Part shown: one piece after another, positions 33,481 to 43,984 of the stretch
How the letters are laid out: each line of letters starts with the position of its first letter
Position numbering within the stretch: position 1 is the stretch's first letter
Source: Istiophorus platypterus
Lineage: Eukaryota; Chordata; Actinopteri; Istiophoriformes; Istiophoridae
NCBI GenBank assembly: GCA_016859345.1
Contig: CM029126.1
Span: 17,963,027-18,027,026, forward strand
Length of the DNA: 64,000 nucleotides
Direction of reading: 5' to 3'
The notes under the pieces: model-generated
Told to the model about the DNA's origin: nothing
The model's database searches: none
Seen by the model: only the letters and a program-made list of their open reading frames with translations
Made by a program: the position numbers and the translations under genes

Positions 33481-34770
33481 TTAAAATACCATGACTGTCT
33501 TGTATGTGGTTTATGGCGAGTGTGATCATTGGTGGCTGCCTAAAGAGTAATGAACTCAATACAGTAACACTTTTGCTCAGTTCATGGCCCAGTGACTGGC
33601 ACAAGCCTTCAGAAGCAGAGAGGTTGTCACTGTTTCTGTCCCACTCTAAGCCACATATCTGCCTTGATACCATAAATGTTGGATAAGGAAGAATAAGTAT
33701 TATTGTAAGATACCATTTTCTATAGTAGTAAGTAAGCAATCAATAAGTTGAACGAATGTTTTGACACACTCAAGTTCCCTTTTAAAGCGATAATGTCCTT
33801 TGGAGAGTGGTTTTCATACATATTTATGCAAAACGGGATTGATGAATAATGGCAGTAAGGATGGAAACTGACAATGCGATCAAGGTTTAGAGGATCAAAA
33901 GACTGTCGGGGTGAAGTATGAAGGACACTAGACAGGTTACAGTTTGAAAGAGTGTTTCCCATCTTTGAGTGTATGCTGTTCTGGCAGTATACAGCTTAGC
34001 TACAGAAACATAGCCAAACTCCTATGAGCCCTCTGTCTCTCTCCCATCCCTCCGTGACCGATTTCCCCAGAGGTTTCCACCTGCCCGTCAAAGTTTTGCA
34101 CCAACGATCAAAATGGAAGGGGTTTCTGCGGCGTGAATACCTTTTACGATCAACAGAGTTGTAGGTATCTATTTTGCTTGGAGTTGCAGAACTACGGCAA
34201 CATTCTGATTAGGACACGTGAAGGTCAACACCTCGGTGAAAACAATGACAGATGCAGTAGCACGATATAAATTCACCATGGCATCCAGCCTCAGCTCCAA
34301 CTGTCAGCAGCATCAGAGAGCATCAGGGGAGCCCTCTGCAGAAATGAGGGGGAGGAATGAGCAGAGGAGAAAGGGAGCAGAGTTTGTAACAGAGTCTCTT
34401 ACGCTGCAGAAGAATTTGCCTGGGAGCTCAGCTTGACAGATTAGCCCAGTGCCCAGATGGGGCAGTGTATCGCTGAAACAAGAGCTACTTTTATGAGGTA
34501 CGTAACACAAGCCTGGGGTAGCCATGGCAGGGCCTGGTAAGCGATCCCTTGATGAAAGTGAGGGCAGTGCTCCACCTTTCATGTTTCCATAGGTTTTATT
34601 TGGAGCACGCACAGACAGGGCTGCAGACAGAAATGACAGACAATTAAGACTGCACAAAGGCAAGGGAAATTCAGTATCAGGCTACATGACCCCTGCTTGC
34701 CGGCACTATTTCAATGCATATGGCTTCCTTTTGTAATGAAATTCTTAGGGAAAACCTGTATTTATGTGAG

Positions 34771-34827
34771 TGAGAGAGACAGAGAGAAAGAGACAGACAG
34801 AGAGAAAGAGAGAGGGAGAGAAAAGAG
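34771..34827. repeat. GA-rich microsatellite
   Basis: Degenerate GA/GACA repeat, directly upstream of a candidate enhancer block. Confidence 0.88.
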
Positions 34828-34889
34828 GGCCTGAAGCTCAAGCGATGGGTAAAACATGCAGTTATATATACCTGGCCGGTTCCAGTTTC

Positions 34890-35440
34890 TAAACCCACCT
34901 TCATGCATCAAAGAGCCAAAGCAATAGACGGGTGTGGGGATTAATGTGGAAATAAACCTTGGGCTTTCTACATATCAAAGACCAGATAAGCTTATGAAGT
35001 TTAATTCATATGTTTTATTCTGCTGAAAAACGGCCAATTGCGATGATGGCTGGGCTGTCCTGGCGGAATGATAGCACACTGATAACGATCCAGCGCCAAC
35101 ACTTCAACTGAATCCATTTCTAAGGAGAAGGGAACAGGTTTGAGAAATATAAATTAACCTCACCTTGCTGAGAGTGAAAAAAAGGGGGGGATTCTCCCAT
35201 GAATGTCCACTGACAGGGATTTCTTCATCCCAATAACTAAGACATCTAGTTTGAGCTATAAAGGAATGACGCTGCAGACAGGCAGGCTGTGGCTCCAGAC
35301 AGAATAGAACATTTTTTGGTGGCGAGAGATGTCTAAATCTGGGAATGGATTTTATATTTCCAGCGTAATATCAAGGGCGAGCAGGTGAACTTCCTGGGTT
35401 TTCATTCTGCAGACACCTAATCTTGATCTCCTTGCTCATG
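34890..35440. promoter_or_regulatory. Candidate enhancer block with two TCF/LEF-like sites
   Basis: Unique, even-textured sequence. ATCAAAG occurs at 34907-34913 and 34974-34980. GGGGATTAATG (OTX-like GGATTA) lies at about 34937, AGATAAGC at about 34984 and ACGGCCAATTGCGATGATGGC at about 35029. The combination of homeodomain, GATA and TCF words over about 250 bp is typical of developmental enhancers. Function is inferred. Confidence 0.4.
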
Positions 35441-36235
35441 TGGATGAGGGAATGAAGTCAGACAGCAGTGAAAATGTGCTCATATTGGGAAAGAATTAGA
35501 AAGAATTTGGCATATAAGTTTTTTTTTATAAAGTTTATAAAGAAACTAATGAAAAATATGTATTACCTGTGCAGATAAGTATGTGAAATGAGTAATGTTT
35601 AAAATACATGCTTGTATACACATATGGTACATCTGCCTGTTAGAGGTTAAATGGCAAACGTTGTCAGGATTTCTACATTTAGCTGCAGCTCTTCAAATAC
35701 ATCCTCGCATGTATGTGGGTAAAAAAAATCAAGACAAAAAGGTGATTTGCTAATCATATGGTTTTACTTTCAATACATATACATTAATCACTGTAATGTG
35801 AAAGCACAGAACTACATTCTATGCCTTATTTTTTATCATACGGTACATATAACTGCTTATGCCATTGACTTGATGTGATATTTTCTCAGTTTAAAATGTT
35901 GAGGAACACTCAGACAAAATGGAATGAACACACAAATAAAATAGGGCTGGTGCTTACTGTGGAATTAGTCACCCTTTTGGATTATCATTATGTATTTGTT
36001 TTGTTTTTTGGAGACAGGAGAAACAAATGTATCATGTTTGAACAATGACGCTAAGCCAGTTTTGTTACTAAAATAATACTGTGGGATCAGGTACAGAATA
36101 TTTTCCTTCAGAGTGGCCACCACGACTGGAAACATTTTTTTCTCACTGAGCATGCAAATTATTACAAAATATTCCTCTGCAGCCATTTTTCAACAACATG
36201 CTGAAAATTTCTTTTTTTTCTTTTTTTTCATTCAG

Positions 36236-36480
36236 AGAGCTTCTTCACAGTTGAATTTCACCCATGAGGTTTTACAGGATTGTTCCCTTTAATGAGGCCC
36301 TGGAAAAGCTTATTTTCCCATCTGTGGCCTCTGTCGTTCCCATTCAGTTAATCAAATTACACGGCATCTTTAATCTTGCCTTATGAGCCAGTTTATTAAC
36401 TTAAATTCTTCGAACCCCGCAGCAATGAGTGGGTGAGATTCAAAACAGATCTGTAAGCAGTGCAGGAAAACGGTGCCTTT
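36236..36480. promoter_or_regulatory. Candidate enhancer block with paired homeodomain cores
   Basis: Contains CCTTTAATGAGGCCC, TTAATCAAATTA at 36348-36359 (two opposed AT cores) and CTTATGAGCC. The region is repeat-free and lies between T-rich DNA on the left and an AT desert on the right. No coding potential. Confidence 0.37.
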
Positions 36481-36774
36481 CCCTCTCTTTGACAGGCAGG
36501 CATAGTGATGATGACACCTCTGATGTATTTTTCAACACAACCAGTACTCAAAATTGATATTTACTCTCAAATAGAAGAGTAAACACATTTCAAAATCACA
36601 AATTACAAATCATATAACTTTTTTTTTTTTTTTTTTTTTAATTTTCCAAAAACTATGTTGTGAATGCAGAAACAGCATGTAGTTTGGGACTGCTCCGAAC
36701 CCTATAGGGTGGAGTTATTAATGGCTGAAACTGTTCTGCCAATCCGTTAATCGCAGCCACGCTGAACCACATCA

Positions 36775-37050
36775 TATATCAAACAGACTCACTCAGACGA
36801 CCAGCCAGCAAAACAATCACTCAACCAACCAGGCACTGAGGCAACAAGCCAACCGGTGAATAAACCAGCTAATCAGGCTGTGAGACAGATACTCAGTTAG
36901 CTGGTCAGGTAGCCATTCAGACAGCTAGATAGCCACTCAGTTTGTCAAAACAACAACGTCAACTCAACTATGCTAGCTAGAGTCAAGCCTGCCCATGGAG
37001 TGAGTCAGTCAGCCAGTATGTCTGCCAGCCAAAGCAGCCTGCCCTGGCCC
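36775..37050. repeat. Cryptic 4-bp-periodic simple sequence
   Basis: The stretch is built from short, varied tetranucleotide runs: ACTCACTCAG, CCAGCCAGC, AACCAACC, TAGCTAG and AGTCAGTCAGCC. CAGCCA and ACTCAGT recur many times. No single unit is perfect for long, so it looks like an old, diverged tetranucleotide satellite. The 70-codon frame inside is a by-product. Confidence 0.6.
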
Positions 37051-40000
37051 AAGCCTTGGAGAAAAACAAGCAGTATGCAATCTGTACACCATAAACACAA
37101 TGTGACACTTAGCACTGGGGTTGAGCAAGATTTATCACACACATTCTTGGCTCTTCAGCTAATATACTGCACTGTGCTGTGACCAAACTTTCCCCTCAGA
37201 CTCTCAGGCAATGATTCTGTGACACCCCTGCCCCTTGCCATTAACATCTCCTCCTTTCACTTACCAGAATACTTTCCAAATATCTTACAAGTAGTAAATC
37301 TGTTTTTGGGATTAATACTGAGCAGCATGGTATTTGAGCCCTTCTTGTCAAAGCCAAACTAAATCGCTCTAAAGCAGAACCAAGTTATGGTTTTAAGCTC
37401 TTGATGTATGAAATAGTACAGCGGTATTAACAGGGTTCTACTATCAGTTTGGAGGCTGGATGCATAGTTTGTCCAGTATGGGGGTGGCCAGGGTTATATT
37501 TCCTTGTTGTTATGGAGCTACAGATTATTTTTAGGTGCACATATTAAAACGCCTATGTTTCACTCAAGTTTCACTGCAGCAAATGAATCTGCAAATTCTT
37601 TGGTGGACATCTGTAGTGCAAATGATGTATGCCAGGGTATTTCTTTTTAAACTTTTACACCACCACAATATTACTGTATAACCCAGGAAACAAATCATCA
37701 AATGCCAAATGTCAAGAGGCATAAGATGATGGCATCTTACCCTGGTTGTATTAGTGTCAAATTAATTTGTTCACAGGTTGCCTGGAGACGAGCAACCTTT
37801 GAACACATTTATTTTTATGCATGTTACAAAACAATATGTCACACTTATGCAAAGCTTTTACTGTGTATATCTAAACCTTGCCCTTTGTAAAAACTGAGAA
37901 ATCCAGGGCAAATTTGGTCATGGTAGCAGCAGTTGTGTGACAGGTTGATGTCATATAGTTAAGAAACAGATTGTGAACACATGTTCAGACCTTTGGTGTT
38001 CAAGAATATGTCCTGCAGTAGAATTCAAATGTTATATATTTACTCACGTTTGAGCCTTTCCAAAATAAGGATAGCTTTCATTCCAAATATCCCTTTCCAT
38101 TCGTTATTTGCATATCCCCACTTCCCTTGATCTATGGTAGCAGCATGCTTTAGCTGCTTCAACTAGAATAATGTCAGTATCCTGTAGAGATTTGGCATTT
38201 GCAAATTGTCAACTGGTCTATGCAGACTATCAAAGGTAAAGCAGAAAGGAAGCTGCATTAATTTCCTAAATTGTGCTGAAAGCCACCACTACATTAGTGA
38301 CAATCACATTTCAAATAACATTTTGAAATATTTACTTATAACTTGGTATGGTTTAGTTTATGTAATTACATGGGAGAAAGCTAACCATCAACTACTTGAT
38401 TGGGGCCTTCTCCAAAGGAAGCATAGTTGGATATAAAACGACTTGATAAACATTGTTTCATTTTCAACATATACAAATACAAAGGATTGAGAGAAAAATC
38501 CTTTAAGAGCCTGATAACGACACCAAACATGCAGAGAGCATAGCGAGCTATAGTACATTATTATAATAACATCTGAATGATATTAAAACAATAAATTGAA
38601 TAATAAATTAAAGATGTATTAAATTAAAAGGTCTTTGTCTGCATAAAGTATGAAATATATAGGATTATTGTGGGATCATTTAATATTGAAGGAACTTCAA
38701 TATTTTTAAAGGAACCATACAGACTGATGTTTTGGTGATAAGCCAAAGACGCGAAACTAAGAAAGATGAGAAACTGAGAAAATAAGCCTTGTCAGGTGTT
38801 GGTGAATATATCACATTTCTTCCAAGTGATGATCGTTTGAAATATAACAACCTGACATCTTAATTAGCTTTTGATTTAATACCCTGTGAAAAGATTTTTG
38901 ATGCACACAGAAGACTGTTGTATCATATAAAAAAGGGTAAATATATTAAAAAGATTTAGACAATTCATAGATGACCTCAGAGAGACCATTTGTAAGCTGA
39001 GAAACATAGCAGAGACTTAAGAAGCAAACATTTTGGTACACCATGCTCTATAAGAAGAAGAGGAGGATTGTAAGACACAAGCTGCTTCCTTAGTTGATGG
39101 TTAATGAAGAACCATTGTAATAGATCACTTTCTTACAGTAAGATGAGAAAAAACAAGTAAAAACTCATTGTAATTGGAGGACACGTGAAATTGAGTGACT
39201 CTTTTAAAAAAAAAAGAATAAAATTATCAGTGAATTATTGAGGGTCATGTATAAAATACTTGAGTTCTCTTAAATATCTTCTGTAGTTTCTGTTTTTGAA
39301 ATATTTGTTATTTTTATTGAGAATATTTTTTCTCCTACAGTACAGCATATTTTTTTTTCTGTATTTAGAACATATCTCTGATTAAAAATTGAGTATTTTT
39401 AAAACCATGTGAAAAAATGGATTATTTGTTTTATGGTGTGTTTCTTTTTTTTTTTTTTTGCACAATACACAGCCAAACATACAGTATATACATGTTTACT
39501 CAGTCTAGCTGTCCAGCCAGTTTGATCACAACTCACTGAATTCACCCTAACTACCCTTAGAAGCAGCAGTTTTATCATAGATGACTTTTGGTTTCAAAGC
39601 TGAGTACATCTATCAGATTGTCAGTATGAGACAGTGACGGAGAGGATTAAGCAGTTTGTTGATCCCAGTGCTTCTAACAAGATCCCTGTTGACAGGGCAT
39701 AAAGACACCAGTTAGATTTGGTCACTGTAGTTTATTTGGTTGCCTGAAAGAGTGATTACATATTTTGAATATGATAAAGTGATAATCTTCCTGTACTGGA
39801 AATCCAGGGTGCAAAATACAGAAGCTCACTTTGTTTTTAACACATGGACTAAAGGAAAAAAATAAATTAAAATGTTGAGTTACTTATTACTTGCCTGCTC
39901 TGTAATATACAATCAAAACTCACTGCACAACTTTCATCAGTGCTTCAGTCTGCGTCTCTGTGTCCAAAATATACCTTAACTCAGTCAGTGTTGACGCAAG

Positions 40001-41749
40001 ATTTGTTTCCCACAATGTCATATGAGAGCAGCATGGAAAGAGTATCACTCGGCTGTTGATATGACAAATATAGAGCGGAGCCTTGAGAACGTAGCATAAA
40101 GGTCAGCCAGAGTGCAACCGATAAGACTGTATACATCTCAGACCATCAAAGTAGTTAAAAGATACCCTCTGTATGGTAACATGTCACTGAAGCTGTTGGC
40201 TATATGTTTAAGCTAATGCTAAGCTATTCTATAGCAAAACACAGATTTCTGTGAAAACAAACAGTTGAAATGTGATACTTTATTAAAGAGTTGCTTGTTT
40301 ACTTATCAGTTTTCAAGGGTCAAGAGTTCAGGTCTTGTTTGAATGACCTTTGTAAATTTTGTCCTCATGCCAAAGACATGTCTATTTAAAAAAAAAAAAA
40401 AATCCATTTGAGTACAAATAATTTATATTGTCACTCATCAAACTAACCACAACCACCATGTCCTGGTTATATCTGCCCGTTTATTTATCTCTTTTCCCAT
40501 AATCACCACCACCATCAGTTTCATTTATTTCCGGGTAGATGGGTAACCAAATCTCCTCAAAATGTCTTTTAAAATCTCCAAAACCCGTGGAACCTTCACA
40601 TTAAGACCCACAGTCCAACAGCTTCAACCAAAAAGAGGAAATATTGTTATTGTAGAAAATAAATACTTAGCTATTTTTCTGCAGTTTCACTGGAAAAAAA
40701 AAAGAAAGAAAGAAAAAGGAAAGAAAAAAGAAAGAGACTTTGTTCCCTCTACTGAAAATGCAGGAAGGAAAACAAAACCTTCCCCAGGCAAACATATGGC
40801 AATAGAATGCCAGGATGGAAATTAGACAAGAATTCTAATAATATGTATGGCCAGAAGCCTACCAAGGACGTCTGATACAAAGCTGGTAAATATATGCTTT
40901 TCTCAGGTAGGAAACGTTCAGGTATTATTTTGCCTCTTATGAGCCAGTGTACAGTTGCAGGCTCTCGTCCCATTTGTTCTTCATACAGTATGTTCGTACA
41001 TGCGCTGAGCTGGTCACCTGGCTCAGAGGATTAGAATGCTAAACAGTTTACATTCTGCCCACAGCTTTTGAAATGATTCAATTTTCCTAATCTTGTTTAG
41101 CTTTAGAGTATGTGGCTTTGAGGCAATGTGGCATCCTTTTTCAATCGTGGATCCTTTGAGGACATTTGCATATCTAAATTTTGTACTGAAATTCAGGACA
41201 GGCTCTGCTTTGCGGCCCTCTGAAAAATTCAAACTAAGAAGAATTGCTGGGTCAACCTGGAGGCTTAATATATGTTTGATGTGTAGAGATAGCCACCTGC
41301 TTTTTCCTCTTACTCCAGTTTCTGAGAAATGCTAAACCCCCTCTTGATGTTAATGGGATAGTCTGCTATTCTTCATAATTCACATCCTCAGATGTAGAAT
41401 GGACATATTCCTCCAAAATGGATGAAAATGAAAAGTGCTTTTTTTCTATAAGTAAAATATACTTAAAGTTTTAGCCATGAGACATATAACCTTCTTGGTT
41501 GTTTGCTTTCTCCCTCTCTCCTTTTCTAATTATGATAATTACCAAATTAGTGTTTTCAAGGTATTAGAAATAAGAACCAAAACATAAGCATAGTTTTCAG
41601 AAACAGAATATTTCTCTTTTTAGAAACAGAAAAGGAATATTTTACTAACTTAACTCATGGCTCCCCCAAACAATCCACCAAACCACCTGGTTATACAGGC
41701 AGAATAAATGTATTTGAATGAATTCAAAGATCCCATGCAGGAAAAAAAG
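37051..41749. other. Non-coding desert DNA
   Basis: No gene is supported across about 4.7 kb. Strongly AT-rich from 38500 to 39450, with A/T runs at about 39205-39215, 39447-39460 and 40388-40401 and a purine-rich AAAG patch at about 40693-40735. Frames of 80-87 codons at 40562-40825 and 41093-41335 show no known domain. Confidence 0.68.
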
Positions 41750-41995
41750 CACACTCATGTCCTTATTGGTTTGCACTCACAGACCTGGGCTTGCTGCAAT
41801 TACCTGCAAGAGTTAATGTGCACCCATCTGTAAAATAATTGTGAAATGCTGAGAGGTTTTCCATTCCAAGTGGTCCCCAATGAATTGAGTGTTAAGTCCT
41901 CATGGCACGATAATGCAGAAGACATTTGTTCCTCAGATTTAGCCAGCAGGGAAGCAGCAGCACACTAACTGAAACCAGATTTCCTCTTCATATTT
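41750..41995. promoter_or_regulatory. Candidate conserved non-coding block
   Basis: Includes TTGCTGCAATTACCTGCAAG, TGTAAAATAATTGTGAAATGC and TGGCACGATAATGCAG. Repeat-free with several TAAT/ATTA cores; no open frame. Confidence 0.32.
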
Positions 41996-42504
41996 GTGCA
42001 ACTGCTTGGTTTACACAGTAAGCTGCAACTATGCACTGTATCTGAAAAGATGGTTTCTATTGTGATGTAGTAATGCTGTAAATGCTGACACTGAAAGATT
42101 TTGGAATTCAGTTTCAGAAAAGAGTGTTTTATTCATTCATTTTTAACAACAATTGACACAAAATGGAAAAAAAATACATATTTTACATAATGACAAAAAA
42201 ATGAAATATTATAAATAAAAAACACAGATAATCATACTATGGTGGGTTGACATTATTTCTACGATTATATACAGTTTTCAGCTTTAAAACAAATAGAGTT
42301 TTAAGTGAAGAGTTACTTCAGTAGCTACTATATATAATTCATTTTGGTGATAAAGTGTAGCTCTGTCAATATTCTCAAATTCTACTTGCACAAAGAGCAT
42401 AAACAAGTTTTTATCAATGAGACTTTAGAGCACCTTCTCATGTAAAGGATGCATGTCACAGAATATGAATATTGTTTCAGAGGCTTAAAATATGACATGA
42501 AAAA

Positions 42505-42905
42505 AAGGGATTAATCTTTCTAATCCCAAAAGGCCATCTTGATCTCACTGCTTTGGATGCTCACTGTGAATCGAGTGAAAAAAAAGTATTAAAAAGGGAC
42601 AAATATCGCTTCTTCATTCGCTGCTAGATTTATGTGATAAAGCGAAATGTCAGCAAAAATACTAAAGCCGTATGTCAGCAGAGCCGGCTGACAGACTGGA
42701 GGGAAGAGGTAAAAATGTTCTATCATGTCCGACAAGGTGTTCTTTTTGAGATTTAAAGATCACTGCACAACTTTAAACATGTTTGTCACTTTTTACTCTG
42801 ACGCGGGGAACTATCACGGGCTTCACAAGAACTTTATCGGCTCAGGCTCAAGGTAAGGGAGAGGGGAAAAGAAAGTCCATTCCCATTTATCTTAGCCAGG
42901 TTCCC
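42505..42905. promoter_or_regulatory. Candidate conserved block
   Basis: Unique segment with GATTTATGTGATAAAGCG, GTATGTCAGCAGAGCCGGC, CTCTGACGCGGGGAACTATC and CTTTATCGGCTCAGG. CpG words are more frequent than in the neighbouring desert. No frame over 60 codons. Confidence 0.33.
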
Positions 42906-42974
42906 TTCAAAGGCAACAAATAAATTACAGTGTACATTTGATACAAATTGATTTCTTAACTCAAATAACAATGT

Positions 42975-43240
42975 TGTCCCCCCGGTCAGGGCTATGTGTC
43001 ACTCAGTCGCCAGTCTGAGTGAAAGCCTCAATCTGTCTCTGTGATAGAAATAGGGCTGACACATCTCCACCAAGGAATGCTAATCACGCAGGCCTGGCCT
43101 GGCCCTTTGTGGGCAGGCCATGATAAGGAAAATCAGTTTCCCCTCCTGTCAGACAGTGGGGCCTGCACCCTGATCGCTGTCTGGGAGGAAACAAGCCATA
43201 GGCCTGGAAGTAACTGTCCTAGTTGTTTTGTTGTCTCGGT
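42975..43240. promoter_or_regulatory. Candidate conserved block
   Basis: Balanced DNA with CACTCAGTCGCCAGTCTGAG, GGAATGCTAATCACGCAGG and two GGCCTGGCC-type palindromic words at about 43091-43103. Ends at a GA repeat. The 67-codon frame at 43041-43244 has no recognisable family. Confidence 0.3.
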
Positions 43241-43257
43241 GTAGCTACACGACGGCG

Positions 43258-43290
<33 letters not shown>
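43258..43290. repeat. (GA)n microsatellite
   Basis: GA repeat opening a purine-rich stretch that continues to about 43485. The 196-codon minus-strand frame across it owes its length to the purine bias. Confidence 0.93.
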
Positions 43291-43499
43291 GCGGAGGGTG
43301 TGATGATGGGATAGTTGTGGGGGGTGAAAAAGACTGAAGCGAATGGAAGGAAGACAGGAAGAGACAGAGGAGACAGGTGGATGGTGGAGGAGTGGGTTGT
43401 GAGATGGAGAATGGGAAGGGATGAGAATGAAAGAAAAAGACTGTGTGAAAGCAAGAGAAGGAGAGAAAGAGAGCGGGAGAGATCAGGACGGACGCTGTG

Positions 43500-43735
43500 G
43501 TTTTAAAGCCTCGGCGGCAGCTGTAGCATCTGAGATGGAGCTTGAGTGAACCCCACTGAATATCTTGAGCCGATCTTATCAACGGCTGAGAGAAATGAGA
43601 TATTGGCAGGAGCTGTTGAGTGCTCTCACAGCTGAGCAGGTTAATAGGGTTGGAAGGCAGGCCACAGGCTAATTGGATTTGCCGTGGCTTGATAAACAGT
43701 GGCAAGCCTCTTTTGCCAGCCAAACATACAGGTCG
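43500..43735. promoter_or_regulatory. Candidate enhancer block
   Basis: Contains CTCGGCGGCAGCTGTAGC (E-box CAGCTG), GAGCCGATCTTATCAACGGC, GGCTAATTGGATTTGCCG and GGCTTGATAAACAG. Homeodomain, GATA-like and E-box words occur together in unique sequence. It sits between a purine tract and a C-rich tract. Confidence 0.37.
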
Positions 43736-43884
43736 ACTTCACCACCCCACTTCACCCCCCCCCTCCCCCCACTTCTCTTCCACACCCCCTCCACAACCAC
43801 AACAGCCTTAGAGAGAGACAGGGGAAGCCGAATGAAGGCTATTTTCTTCTCCTTATTCCCAACAGGCCAGACTAGGATGGTCTG

Positions 43885-43984
43885 TTTGTGTATCTGTGTG
43901 TGTGTGCATGTACGTGTGTGTATGTGTGTGTGTGTGCGCGTGTGTGTGTGTGTGCGTGTGTGTGTCTGTATGTGTACATGTGTG
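43885..43984. repeat. (GT)n microsatellite
   Basis: About 100 bases of interrupted GT with GCGC and TATG breaks. Frames through it are Cys-Val or Thr-His runs. Confidence 0.95.

Noticed and set aside
34313..34663. 116-codon minus-strand frame
   Set aside because: It is not repetitive, but it has no recognisable domain, no flanking splice signals I trust and no neighbouring exon.
43133..43723. 196-codon minus-strand frame
   Set aside because: It crosses a long purine tract, so the opposite strand lacks stops by composition. The product is Ser/Pro/Leu low complexity.
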